Assembly (NCBI RefSeq): GCF_000972845.2
Contig: NC_040032.1
Coordinates: 6,332,316-6,396,315 of the forward strand
DNA length: 64,000 nt
Direction of reading: 5' to 3'
DNA from: Larimichthys crocea
Lineage: Eukaryota > Chordata > Actinopteri > Sciaenidae
Part shown: one piece after another, positions 24,416-35,630 of the stretch
Numbering within the stretch: position 1 is the first letter of the stretch
Layout: the number at the start of each line of letters is the position of its first letter
Notes under the pieces: model-generated
What the model was told of the DNA's origin: nothing
Seen by the model: the letters and a program-made list of their open reading frames with translations, nothing else
Databases searched by the model: none
Program-made: the position numbers and the translations under genes

Positions 24416-24813
24416 TGTTACGGCCCAGGGGGCGTGTGTTTGGTTGCTTTCTCCTCCACCCATGTGTTCCCCTTATGTGTTTCAGGTGCTGCTCCTCCTC
24501 TCTGGATTCCCACAGGCAACTCCTATTGCCAATCGCCAGGTGATCTCAAGGACGGAGGCAGACCTGTTGAGGGGGCGGACATTTTGGCAGCGTGTGGAGC
24601 TGTGTGCTGGTCATGGGCAGAGCTGTCCTCCCGTTTGGAGAACTCGACCTTAGTTTAAGTGTGTCTTTTGGTGTTATATTTAGGTTATGTTTTCCTTTTG
24701 TAAATAAACCCCCCCTGTTTCCTGCCCATTCCTGTGCTGCGTCGCTCCTCTTAATCGGTGGTCTTGGCTGTATGTTACTCCCCGCTTCCCCTAGCCTTTC
24801 GGGGGATGTAACA
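24416..24813 (+). mobile_element. solo LTR of a Ty3/gypsy-like retrotransposon
   Basis: Seen: a 398-bp unit starts TGTTACGGCC and ends GGATGTAACA, so its tips are the perfect inverted pair TGTTAC/GTAACA with the TG...CA ends of LTRs. The flanks gtcag (24411-24415) and gtgag (24814-24818) match at 4 of 5 bases, as expected of a mutated 5-bp target duplication. An AATAAA signal lies at 24703-24708 on the same strand. GC content is clearly higher than in the flanks. No primer-binding site, polypurine tract or gag/pol lies next to it, so this is a solo LTR left by recombination. Open frames inside it are not genes. The gypsy assignment rests on the TGTTAC tips and 5-bp duplication; an ERV-type LTR is less likely. 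Confidence 0.75.
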
Positions 24814-24818
24814 GTGAG

Positions 24819-26622
24819 TAATAGGTTGTGTTCATGTACTTGTGGTGACAATGGGAGTACAATAATAATACTGAAAACAAAGGAAAACAAAGAGGACTGT
24901 TGCTTTGTATTTCAGAATATAAAGTGCGGTCTAGGATTAGCCCTGCTGGAGTACAGTCCGTTCTTTCAGAACCAGAAGTCCAGCACAAAAACAAGAAATG
25001 GACTTATTTGGAAGACTGATGCATAAACTCTCTCTAGTAATGAAAAATCATGCCGGAGACATGACAAACACAATAATTACCCCTGTTTGCAAAGACTTAA
25101 TAGGTGAGAATGTATGTAGCTTAGCACCTAATTTACTATGTATGTATATGCATATCAAGGTAGTTGCAGTTTTCCTATTGAAATCCCTGAGGTACAACCA
25201 CAGTCAACAGTCTCAAGGCAACAAACAGCAGAGGGAAGAGAGAAGACGGTGATTCCCAACTGTACCAGTCGCAAGAGAATAACCAATGATAAACACTCAT
25301 TATAATAACACATACAAATTTTAATGGTTTTCATACGAACAAAATGTATTTTCAGTAATCTTTTTAAATGTGCCCTTCTTAATAAAATACGACAAAAATG
25401 CTAATAGTTAAGCCTGTTCAGGTTAGCAGATGGCACTCTTTATAAATGTAACTGAATTAGTGCTGCCGTGCGTTCGTGTCTCTCATTGTCCTGATTGAAA
25501 GTTTAATGAGTTTTTACACGACGCCTCGAGCTAGAACTTTTTTTTTTTAAAAGGAGAAACTAAACTGAAAGGGTTGTAAGAAAAGGAAGTACTGATATTA
25601 AAAAAAATAGATGGCAGAGACTCGTAATGGAATCGAGCACGCACTGAAGACCCTGGCTCCAAAAAACTTTCATGTTCAATACTCAAGTGCCACTAACAGC
25701 AGGTGATCAGATGAGGCTTTTAAGCTGATACCAGTGGTCCACTCCACCAGTGTATTTAAACCCACAAGACTCCATTAACAAGAAAGGAAAGAGCCAGAAC
25801 TCTGATAAGGCTCACTACTTAAAATTTTTTGAAACCAAGTGTTAACAAATGTCTTTTGGCAGGAATCTTCAATGTATTTTCATTTTTTTTTTTTTTCAAG
25901 AGTTGATTAGGAAGGCTTGTCTGAACTGGAAAGACTAGCACTGCTTGCCAGCTACAAGCTGGTGTTCTGTCACTTTCTAACCACGTATTATATTAAAATT
26001 AGAGCATCCCCTCCGGTCAGAGTAACTAAAATCCCATGAGCATCTTTCACATGTGCATCTTGAACTGAATTATTTTGATTTACACCATAGCATCCATGGC
26101 AGGAGCCTGGAGTATAAGTTTAGCTCCAGGAGCAAACAAATGGATTCTTGGAAACACAAGAAAAAGGAAGGGAATAGGGTGCTGCTCATTCCTCGCTTCT
26201 GGGCAGATAACATTGGCAGTAAGAGGAATGCAGTAAGGCTTTATTTGCTGCTGACTTGTCAAACTGTATGCTGTAAAATATTGCATGGTGATCTCCCCTG
26301 GTTAACCCATGTTCAAAAAACTGAAATTGACTCTCCCATTTCTATCTGTGATAGCTCTTGGCTAGAAAACATGCCAGAACCATCAGACATTTCAACTCCC
26401 TGGCAACAAATGGACAGATCTAGTCATAAAAGATCAACTATTGTTTAGCTTTACATTTGTGCTTGGACAAATTCATTTGTGGCACACGAGTGTACTAAAA
26501 AATATTCTGGAACAGGCTTAATGTGGGTGCTTCATTATTGCACAAATAATCAGTATGTGTGTGTTCCCGTCACTCACAAATCCACAGTGGGTCAGAGTAG
26601 AAGGTTTCACCGCAAAGGACTG
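24819..26622. other. non-coding stretch, no gene seen
   Basis: Unique-looking DNA with a T12 run near 25884. The open frame of about 130 codons at 26053-26448 has no splice boundaries or recognisable motif and its opposite strand is also partly open. It could overlap a conserved non-coding block, but nothing here proves it. Confidence 0.4.
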
Positions 26623-26665
26623 ACTCACCTAGAGAGACAAACAGAGAGGAAAACAGAAACAAGAT
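26623..26665 (-). other. recursive-type splice site (AG|GTGAGT), site 1
   Basis: Read on the minus strand, a pyrimidine tract of more than 30 nt (tcttgtttctgttttcctct, then ctgtttgtctctctag) runs straight into GTGAGTCAG. The acceptor AG is at 26630-26629 and the donor GT at 26628-26627. Known: this zero-length-exon arrangement defines recursive (ratcheting) splice sites in long introns of flies and of vertebrate neural genes. Inferred: if a gene runs on the minus strand here, this could subdivide its intron. An ordinary unused acceptor-like tract is the alternative. Confidence 0.35.
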
Positions 26666-27738
26666 TTAAAACCTCAGTGCCTCACACTGCAGATCATTTC
26701 ATTCATGCAATTCATTTCCCCTATGAAATCCCGACTACTGTTTTACACACTGCACGTGTATTTTACAGCTGTAAGGTGAAATAATGCAAATTTCTGAGTG
26801 TGCATTCGCGGAGCCTCGATAAAACGCATTCACATTCACACGCAGCGGTGAGGACTTCTCTCCTTCATAATGGAGAGTAAACCGTGAAGGAGGATCAGAG
26901 GTAGCGACTATCCATCTTTTCCCTCTGAGTGACTGAGAGAGATTATAGAGGGGGTGGAGGGGGTGTTTATTAGAAAAAGAAAGGACGCATGTGCACGTGC
27001 GTATTTGTGTTTCAAAGGTACGTGTGCGAGAGTGCAAGTGGGCGGATGAGATCCCGGCATCTTGTGAAATGTTGAGGGATGTGTTTTGGTGTCAGGCTCT
27101 GTTGTCTGCCTTTTTTAAAATTTTATTTCATTGTATTTGACTGTTTTTCTCAGCTATTCATAACAGATTTCTTGAAAGCCTGGTTCCACTTGTTATTTCA
27201 ATGGCTTATGTGTATGATAGAGAAGGGACACGGACAAAGAGTGAGAGTGAATGGCTATTGAGCTCTGGTCCGGAGTCAAAAGCAAAGTAGAGGCTCATCT
27301 CCTCCAATCAAATAATAGCAAAACTAATGAGCCACGAAAAGAGGGAGACTGAGGAAACCTCACTATAGCTGTTGTGCCAACCGGGAGCTTGCACATTAGC
27401 TCAGGTCAGTGACATAAAACCTAACATTAGACAGTCAAACTCACCTCAGTGAGCAAAGTGATCTTTAGCAGGTCGACAACAGTAAACACAGTTAACTTGA
27501 ATGCCTCTGTGAATTGACTTTACATCATCACTCAGCCACAGGCCTCACCCCGCCGGTGTTGCTGCTGTGCAATAAGCTCGGCTCTACCTGCTGCACGGAT
27601 GTGTGGATAAGCACATCCTCAGGTGTGCAGCTGCTCTGACGTGGATTAAGGTGCACTAATGTGTTAATGGATGGTTTACCCATCAAGATGCATCTGGAGG
27701 AAGTGCTGACAAGGTGAAAGTGAGTGTGTGTGGGTGGA
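26666..27738. other. non-coding stretch, no gene seen
   Basis: No gene recognised. A further minus-strand AG|GTGAGT octamer lies at about 27440, but its upstream pyrimidine tract is poor. Confidence 0.45.
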
Positions 27739-27759
27739 TGTGTGTGTGTGTGTGTGTGT
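27739..27759. repeat. (TG)n microsatellite, 21 bp
   Basis: Perfect TG array preceded by an imperfect GT-rich stretch from 27722. Confidence 0.95.
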
Positions 27760-28707
27760 TCGAGTATGCACAGCTCTAATGTTTTTCTGTACTGCACAAA
27801 GAGCGGCCTAGTGAATGACGGTCTCTGCTCGGGAGCAGCATGAAATGTGCAGATCAAGTTAAAGTGCCCATGAAAGAGACGACGGAGTACTACTCGTTTC
27901 AGCGTATTTCCGTGTTTCCTGTCATTTAGCAGCAGTTAATTAGCAGTTAGCTACTTTAGCAAGCGTTTAGGCTGAAGTCATCAGTCCAACAGGAAGCTCT
28001 GTAAATCACAGAGACTTGAAGCCGAGCAGCCGGAGGGCATCGGAGTGAAAAGCAGCAGATATATCCTGTATAAAATCTGAGTTTCACCAAAATCACTACA
28101 GAAAGTTATAAAGTTGTGCTTTTGTACAGTAATCAGTGAGGCATTTCATTGGATGTAAGTACATTAATACAATTGGCCAGATAGTGGAGAATACAGGACC
28201 GATGTGATAAAAACACTTAAACATCGATTTTGTGAAACATAAATGTTAGCAGAGCTGTTTTTTATAGGCCTCAGCCATTCAGGCAAAGTATACACGTGCT
28301 TAATAAAAACAATAATAATGACGATTTTTACAAAATGCTTTGACAGACGAGCACAAACAAGACACTTAAGGCATAATTGCGACAAAGAGCCGGACACTGA
28401 GGCCAATCAAAGACAAAATGAAGATTGAAGAAGATGCTGGGAGGAAGACGGTGAAAGATAAGGAGGGTGAAAGCAATAGCCATTCTCTATTCTTTAGACA
28501 CACACACAGACACACACATGCAAATATACAACCTCAGACGTGCCCCACAGTACTGAATCACTGGTTCGTGTTTTACATCGCAAAGCCGCTGCTGTCGCCA
28601 AATATGCAGCCTTGTAGTCTGTCTCGTCCTCTGTTAACATTTTTTTTTTGTGAAAACTTGACTTGACAGTGAATCTTTGGACAGGACAGGGAACTCAGAC
28701 AGCTGAG
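27760..28707. other. non-coding stretch, possible old repeat
   Basis: The part from about 27858 to 28160 ('taaagtgcccatgaaagaga', 'cagttaattagcagttagct') has wording reminiscent of fish DNA-transposon debris, but no terminal repeats were found. The rest is unremarkable. Confidence 0.3.
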
Positions 28708-28733
28708 TACATCATCGCTGTACATCATCGCTG
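28708..28733. repeat. perfect 13-bp tandem duplication
   Basis: 'tacatcatcgctg' occurs twice in direct succession without a mismatch, suggesting a recent slippage or repair event. Confidence 0.95.
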
Positions 28734-30888
28734 TTGTCAAACACACTCGCAGACTCGTCCGCTCAAGAACGACCAAAATATACATGTTTTTATCGGAGCA
28801 CAACCTCAGAGGCTGCTTGTAAATCCCTAGATGATTATAGCCCAAAAGAATAGAGGCAGATGGAGAAAAAAAAGTGTGTGTGATAAATGAAAGGAAGACA
28901 GAAAAAACTGCTACCATTTTTTTTTTCATTGTTATTATAACAGCTCATGTATTATCACCAGGACTATGCGTTCTCAGGAGCTTGCACCTGTTTTCTTCTC
29001 TTTGTAATGTTCTCTTAGAATCTTTTAGGACACCTGGAAGTCTAATACTTGTGTGAGGCTAAGTAGCACAGTGTGCATTACATTTTGGTTTAAGGTGCTA
29101 ATTAGTCACAGCCTAGGGTCCTGTTTGTCTTTGTCTCATAAACCCACAACAGAACATGTAAAGACCGACGACAGTTCAGAGAATGGTGGGTCCAAAAGTT
29201 CATGTCATGTGAGTAAAGGAGAGAACTGTCTTGCCTGCACTATTACACACACTGACTTCAAATTATAATTTTAAAATTCATCTGGAAAAAGAAAACATGA
29301 AGTTGTGGTTTGGCTTTGCCAAGTTATTTTGCTCACCGCCACCCTACCACATGTACTGTAGCTGTTAAAACCAGAGAGGAAGCAGAAGTGTTAAGCTGAT
29401 GATGGCAACGTACCAAGATACTCCACACACGGCAACATGACTGTTGGAAGAATAAAACTTTTCCTGCGTTACTTTTTGGTGGCCTGCCAGCCTGGTATGT
29501 CCGGTGGATTATATTTGGCCAGGGGGCTTGATCACACTTAATTCCCTTCTCTTCTCTCTTCACATTACCTGTCACTCTATGTTGTCAATTTGATCAATAA
29601 GGAAAAAAATGTAACAATACTCTATTGAGTGGGATATTTTATCCTGAATAACATGAGGGAAGCTTCATGTGAAAATACAAAATAATCACTGACAAAAGAT
29701 GAGGGATCTTGTGGTACCACTTAGACGTCAAAGTAAGATTTATAATGGTTATAATATAAGACTTAAAAATTAAAAGTCCAGTGGAATGGACCCAGTACAG
29801 TTTGTCATGCAACTCATTTTCATGAAATAAGCATAGCTGAATATTTTGCAGGACAGTATCTCTCAGTAGGCGTTTCAGGATAAATGTTATTGGCAAAGTA
29901 TCAAGTCTACTTTATGCAGTGTTTGGATGTTTGTGATTGTGTCTGAGCTGCAATGTTTTGTTGCCCAATTCAACACTTGTGTTAAACACAGATAACATGC
30001 ATATTAAAAGGGATTAAATTATACATAAGAGCATGCCGTCAAACTGTTCCTCAAACGTTCCAGGCAGCCGCCGTGTTCGTTATTTTGAATTCTGTTCTGA
30101 AAAATATAATTTTTTTTTCCATTTGCTTTTTATTTGAGGACAATGTTAGTCTCGTGGTGCAGAAAAGACTGCCTGGTATTTCAGATGGTATTCTATTCAG
30201 CAATCTAAACTGGAGGTATACAGAGCTGGCCTGAGGCATTCATCGCATTATGTTGATTCATTTGGCACCAATAGTTGCTGTTGTATTTCTCTGTGCTAAA
30301 AGCAATAACTACTTTTCAGTAAAAGTCTTGAGTGTCAAGATCAAAATTGTCAAGCCCAGTGGAGGAGAGGAGAGTAAATGCATCCCCGGTTTAGAAAAAC
30401 AACAATAACTCAAATCATTTGAAGTTAACTTATCAGGCTGAAAAATGGTGTGCCACTGCCCTCTCTGGCTGCAAGTCACAAGTCTGTTTTACTCTCTTTT
30501 GGACTAACACATTTATGACATTTTGTTAAAATACCATTAGGTTTGCCAAAAACATACTTTTCTCTGGAGACAGAAAAAACTGTTTAGTGTTGTGGTCTGG
30601 CAAGTCTGTTGGAACTGATACCATGGAAAGTAGGCTGTGAAATTGATTAATTTAAACGACTGTTAAATGCCTGTTCGAATGGTTTTGAGAGGTCAAGAAT
30701 TGTGCCAAAAACATTCCTGCTGCCAGGCTCTGAATTGATTCTCAGTGGGTGTTGCAGATTGATATCTCACAGTTAAAATAGACCTTGTTTGACTAACTGC
30801 TGAGCAATGCCAGATTTGATCCACTAAGGACCCATCCATATTTATCGAAACTCCAACCCAAAAGTTATAGGAGCAATGTTTACAGCTT
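28734..30888. other. non-coding stretch, no gene seen
   Basis: AT-rich and unique-looking, with T runs at 28640-28648, 28917-28926 and 30111-30119. No repeat family or splice-bounded open frame recognised. Confidence 0.45.
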
Positions 30889-31082
30889 AGTGGCAACTAG
30901 TGGTGTAGCTGTAGATTGCCTCCATTCGCCCTCCTGTTCCAAGCGGGAAGGAGAAACTACGGTGGCTGTTGATCTCAAGCTGGTGTTTGGTTTGTCCTTT
31001 CTGGGCTACTGTAGAAACATAGGAGACACCACTGGAGAGGACCTGCAGTATCTGTAGACATAAAAGGCTCAATTCTCAGGTG
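30889..31082 (+). mobile_element. dispersed 'ggctactgtagaaaca' family, copy 1
   Basis: Seen: 'actagtggtgtagctgtaga' opens the unit. It is followed by 'aggagaaactacggtggctg', 'tggtgtttggtttgtccttt', 'ctgggctactgtagaaacat', 'gaggacctgcagtatctgta' and 'aaggctcaatt'. The same words in the same order occur at 45.0-45.3 kb and 50.2-50.5 kb. Known: I recognise this as an abundant interspersed element of perch-like fishes whose far end is 'cacactggacctttaa'. Inferred: a truncated non-autonomous DNA element; its terminal repeats are absent in this copy. Confidence 0.75.
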
Positions 31083-32369
31083 GTATATTCTCTAAATAAA
31101 GCCCACGAAATCTTGTATGTAATGACATTAATATGTCCTCAAAGACTCATTTTGTTCTTGGCATGATTGTCTGGGTTTCAAAACCTTTTGTATTATCAAC
31201 AGCAGCATTCAAAGCTCATTGAGAGAACTGTTTATTACATTTGCTAGAAAGTAACATGAAATAAATGCCATATCAAATGTATCATAAAAGCCTTTTTTGC
31301 CATTTTGAATTGACATTAAAATGCCTTGTAACGACAGTAGAATCCAGTGCTTGGCAAAGAAATTACTGAGTCACTGCTATGAACCCTGATATATGAACAG
31401 ATATGCTGAATTTGAATGGCCAGTCACAATTATGGGGCATTTTAATCATTGCATTCTAAAAGAATCAGCAGCTTTCTAAAATATCTCAGTGTAGCTGTCT
31501 TTGGTAGTAATTTAAGGTAGAATAGGGTAAAACATCATTGACTTGAAGTGATAAGTTCATGGGAAACAACATCTTACATACAGAGCAGCAAATTTTGGAA
31601 AAGTCAAAACATAGCATGTACAGTACATTTCTGATTTCTAAATAAACCAGTTACCAGAAGAACCACACAGCATTCTGTTGTGTTAAATACCATCATTCTG
31701 TTCATCTTCTGTTTTGTGGAACTTTAATTTCAACTGGAAAATAATTAATTATAATAATGAGAATGTTTCCATCGGGTTGAGTATGTGCGTTTTTCTGTGT
31801 CTGCAGACACCCACATCGTTTATGTTTACCCATGTGCATATATATATTGTGGGTTAAGTGCCCAGCAATATGTTTCACTGTGGCTGAAAATCTTGGTTAA
31901 TTTAGATCTCACTGTCTGTGGAAGCAGCCTGAAAACCTCGGCTCTACTCCAATTAACTCTGTCAGCAGCCAACGACTAATCTCCACGTCAATTTCCACAC
32001 TTTGTAGTTCACTGAGTGTTTCTCTGCTTCTCACAAAAGCCTCGCCCCTTTTGCCCTGACACGCCAACACTGCAAAATAACTGAAACCTTGTTTGTAGTC
32101 AAAAGAAAAAAATGGGACAGCAAAGCAAATGTTTTGGTTTTCTTTCAATTCATTTTCCCCAGAAAATGTTCTGCTATTAACGGCAAGAAGAAAATTGCGT
32201 TTTTCGAACTGGCCGTATGTGTAAATACCACACACTTGACTTGACGTGGAGAAAGTTTTCCCTCACTTTATTGTCCTGTTTCTGTCACACTAAAAATTAG
32301 TTTATTTTTTCATTCCAGCATATTGCATGAGACTTGAAAGGATTAAAAAAACAAAACAAAAAAAAACAA
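31083..32369. other. non-coding stretch, no gene seen
   Basis: AT-rich unique-looking DNA without recognisable genes or splice-bounded open frames. It ends in an A/C-rich run at 32344-32368. Confidence 0.45.
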
Positions 32370-32400
32370 GGTAAATGGTAAATATATTCATATAGCACTA
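32370..32400 (-). mobile_element. SINE 3' tail fragment
   Basis: The plus strand reads 'ggtaaatggtaaatatattc' then 'atatagcacta'. Its reverse complement (tagtgctatatgaatatatt, taccatttacc) matches the 'gcgctatataaata...ccatttacc' tail typical of a tRNA-derived fish SINE. Only the tail is left. Confidence 0.5.
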
Positions 32401-32666
32401 CATTTTCTTTCCCCATGAGGGCTGAATTCATTTATTCTGCTTCTGGTTTGGCTTGTAGTTTGTGGTTTTCAACATTTTCTTCCAATGCCTTTGGGATTTT
32501 GTATCTGAAACTGGAATAGTGACTAACAACCATAGAGGTACCTTCTACCTTTATATGCAGCAAGATAACTCTATGAGGGAATATTTTCCACTATGGCCTC
32601 TCTAAAAATATCCTGCATGGGTTCTCATCTAGTCTCACTTGAGAGAAGCGTTTCTGACTTCTTCAG

Positions 32667-32667
<1 letters not shown>

Positions 32668-32709
<42 letters not shown>
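32668..32709. repeat. (CA)21 microsatellite
   Basis: Perfect 42-bp CA array, the longest in the window. Confidence 0.98.
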
Positions 32710-32711
<2 letters not shown>

Positions 32712-32885
32712 GCAGATAATCCCACTCTGCTGTGTGATCTGCTTCTGCCCACTATCTGTATATCCTCAGGCTGCTATCAACATATTGTGAAAAGGAAGTG
32801 AATGTACTGCAGTATCAGCAGATGAGTTCAGTGACTTTTACTGTTCCTGCACAAGTGTCTCAGACCAAGATCATCATTCATATTT

Positions 32886-33106
32886 AAGAGTTTCATAATT
32901 TGGGGCGGTGTTTAGCTCAGTTGGTAGAGTAGCCGTCCCATGTGTGAAGGCTCAGTCCTCACTGCCAAAGCTCAGGGTTCGAATCTGACCTGTGGCTCTT
33001 TGCTGCATTTCATTCCCCGTCTCTCTCTCTCTGCATTTCTGTCGCTATCAAAGTAAAAGCTTGAAAAGGCCAAAAAAATTATCTTTAAAAAAGAGTTTCA
33101 GAATTT
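32886..33106 (+). mobile_element. full-length tRNA-derived SINE with target duplication
   Basis: Seen: the element at 32902-33090 opens 'ggggcggtgtttagctcagt'. It has a Pol III A box TAGCTCAGTTGG (32913-32924) and B box GGTTCGAATCT (32976-32986), then a body 'tgtggctctttgctgcattt', 'cattccccgtctctctctct', and an A-rich tail 'aaggccaaaaaaattatctt'. It is flanked by a 16-bp target duplication, aagagtttcataattt (32886-32901) and aagagtttcagaattt (33091-33106), with one mismatch. Known: this architecture is that of tRNA-headed SINEs mobilised by a partner LINE. The single mismatch suggests a moderately young insertion. An inverted relative lies 120 bp downstream. Confidence 0.95.
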
Positions 33107-33110
33107 ATAA

Positions 33111-33196
33111 AAGTGGTTCAGAAAAACAAAAAAAACAAACAAAGTATAAGAATAAGTGGTTCAGAAAAACAAAAAAAACAAACAAAGTATAAGAAT
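33111..33196. repeat. perfect 2 x 43-bp tandem duplication
   Basis: Unit 33111-33153 (begins aagtggttcagaaaaac, ends gtataagaat) is repeated without mismatch at 33154-33196. Perfect identity in otherwise mutated surroundings points to a recent duplication or, possibly, an assembly artefact. It lies in the spacer between two inverted SINEs. Confidence 0.97.
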
Positions 33197-33213
33197 AGAA
33201 TGTTCATTTAATC

Positions 33214-33431
33214 CAATAGTTATTATTTTTTAGATATTTTTTGGGCCTTTTTATGATAGATTCAGCCGAAGAGTGACAAGAATGTGGGGAGAGAGTGAAA
33301 TGGGGAATGACATGTGGGAAAGAGCCACAGGTTGGATTAGAACCCTGGGCCGCCGTGACTGAGCCTTTGTACATGGGGTGGATGCTCTACTGACTGAGCT
33401 AACTAATGGCCCCAACTCAATAGTTTTTATT
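33214..33431 (-). mobile_element. full-length tRNA-derived SINE, inverted copy
   Basis: Seen on the minus strand, from 33413 downward: 'ggggccattagttagctcag', A box TAGCTCAGTCAG (33401-33390), B box GGTTCTAATCC (33344-33334), body 'tgtggctctttcccacatgt', 'cattccccatttcactctct', and tail 'aaaaaggcccaaaaaatatc'. The flanks caatagttattatt (33214-33227) and caatagtttttatt (33418-33431) form a 14-bp target duplication with one mismatch. So this is an independent insertion, not a rearranged part of the upstream SINE. It shares head, body and tail with that SINE but differs at many positions; both are clearly one family. Confidence 0.94.
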
Positions 33432-33478
33432 ACATGTTATAAATATTATGCATCACACAGGTTGACGCCTGTAGAAAA

Positions 33479-33504
33479 ACACACACACACACACACACAC
33501 ACAC
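33479..33504. repeat. (AC)13 microsatellite
   Basis: Perfect AC array following 'gtagaaa'. Confidence 0.97.
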
Positions 33505-33616
33505 CTGCCTGAGAGGCACTTCATTCCGAAAATAAGTCAGAGGTGGGAGAATCAACACATTCAGTTTCTGTATTAACTGCTGTGCTGAATTAACTGAGCT
33601 CCAATTAAAACACTAC

Positions 33617-33640
33617 CACACACACACAAACACACACACA
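33617..33640. repeat. imperfect CA microsatellite
   Basis: CA array with one AAA interruption, followed by a TC-rich stretch to about 33665. Confidence 0.9.
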
Positions 33641-34779
33641 TTCTCTTCTCTCTCGCTCTCTCTCACACGCACAGGTATAGACTTTTAAACAGGGAGTGTT
33701 TGGTTACTGATAACAGGCATAATATATTTCTAATGAGGCACCTGCCAGGCTGTAGAGCTGCTAATTCACTAGTAGATTTAGCTGAACAGCTAGACACTCT
33801 TCAGCTCAGCGGGAGACGTGAACACATACAGAGACAGTGACACAGGGAGAAAAAAAAAGAATTATTACCTGTCAGATGATAATACAGATAATAATACAAA
33901 AAAATAGGTCAAATAAAAAAAAAAAAGGTGATTTGTACTAAGGATTACTTCAGCCACATGGACAGCATTACCCACTACAGAGCACTACAGGATATTAGAA
34001 TGTGATCGAATGCAGATATAATACCCAGATGATAAAAAAAGAAATCGCACACACTTTTACACACATTTACACGTAACTTTTATCACCCTGTAGCCTTTTT
34101 ATGATGCTGTGTCATTTTTCACTTGAACTGCACAAAGCAGTGAAACAGGTTTGTAGATGGCACGGTCAATAAAAAACACACAGCAGTTCCAGTCTGCGTT
34201 TACTTTTCAGCTGAAATGAGAGAAAATCACCATCTTTATTGGATGTTTCTCCCGGATGCATACTGCAACAGCCACCTGTATTCTTCCCAATGAGTGAGGT
34301 GAAAGAGCGGCACTTCTTTAGTAAAGCTGTTCGGAAGGTTACATGTGTGTGTCATTGCGTTTCAACCCTGAACACTAGCTTTCACAACTGTAAACACACT
34401 GTGCAGACTGCATTTTGCACCTGGCTGACATCCAATTGCAATTTAAGCCAGACGGCGTCTGTAGGTGATCTGGCAAACACGATCAAATTCACATTACACG
34501 CTGTGGGTATGACGGTACATCTTGGATTAATGTGCATTTTTTTTTCTTTCACCAAGGGAAATGCAGATCATATAGCCACGGGTAAAACTTGCTGAACTTT
34601 CCTGATCTGTTACTAAGCAACTTTTCAACCTCGAGGCATGTGGTTGACTGCCTTAACTGATAGCAAACAATGCTGTCACTTGTTTGACAGTAAATATATA
34701 TTATTAGCACAAGGCTGCACCATCTCACTTGGTGCATTTTCCAGTCGCAGTAATTGCAGGTATACATATGTGTTCTAAG
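33641..34779. other. non-coding stretch, no gene seen
   Basis: A-rich runs at 33850-33860 and 33917-33928. No gene or repeat family recognised; the open frame at 34239-34595 has no support. Confidence 0.45.
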
Positions 34780-35630
34780 GTCCGGCTAGAATTAAAGTGT
34801 TAAAGGCAGACACGTTCATGATTGAGACCTTTATTTTAACACAGCCAATCAAATCTTGCACAAAACAGTAAAGTTGTGTTTTCTGTCATAGTCGGAGCAG
34901 AACACACTGAACCAATCAGCAGCCTGCCACACAACACATCCAACACAAAAGCCGCAGACTTTGAACCCACGTTCAGCTTTTCTGCTAAAGTCTCCTTCTC
35001 ATCTAAGTGACAAAAACGAACAGACTTCTTGTCCTGCACCCCCGGCTTGTTGAACGTGTGACGAGCGGCCAAACAAACATTCTCCATGGAAAGGTGCTAA
35101 CGTCAGCTTGCACGCTAGACAGCTAATTAGGTGCTTAGCTGCAGCACATGGAACAGTGTCTAAACCGTGCCTGCAAATGTCAGTTAAATTCTGGTGTAGT
35201 CTATATTCTGTAATAGCACTAACAGCCTGCTGTCTGGCCATTACATGTAGGCTACAACCCAAGTTCCCTGACTCTTAAATGCCACCGGGCATGGCTCTAT
35301 AACAACATATCTATGACGCTGTCTTGGTCCATTCTTCCACATGGTTTCATACCCCCACAAGTCAAAAAAAAAAGAAAGAAGTGCTGTGTATTCTCCACAG
35401 AGCAGAGAGCCTCTTCTGGGATGCTCCCGAAATGCACCGCGGCTCTTCTGGTGGGATCACAATCACAGTCTAGAACGGGCGCGATCAGCTCTGCCGGAGA
35501 ACGTCGCAGCCATGCCGGGTGGGATTTAAGGGTTACTTTGTCTTTCATTCCCCTGCCAGAGCTCATCCCACAGCTGCTGTCAATCAAACACGGACAACAT
35601 CACACTCCTCCAGACAGCTAAGATTAAAAG
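34780..35630. repeat. possible degenerate dispersed repeat
   Basis: Sequence richer in G+C and CpG than its flanks. Phrases such as 'gctaacgtcagcttgcacgc', 'cgggcgcgatcagctctgcc' and 'ctgtcaatcaaacacggaca' resemble internal sequence of non-autonomous DNA elements common in fish. No terminal inverted repeats or target duplication could be fixed. A CpG-rich regulatory region is an alternative. Confidence 0.25.

Noticed and set aside
24592..25026. 144-codon plus-strand open frame
   Set aside because: It straddles the right edge of the solo LTR, so it cannot be a conserved protein; no gag/pol motif is present.
32902..32990. Functional tRNA gene suggested by A and B boxes
   Set aside because: The anticodon-loop region is not tRNA-like, the sequence continues into a SINE body with an A-rich tail, and target duplications flank it.
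33334..33413. Second tRNA-like gene on the minus strand
   Set aside because: Same SINE structure with its own target duplication; it is a retroposon head.
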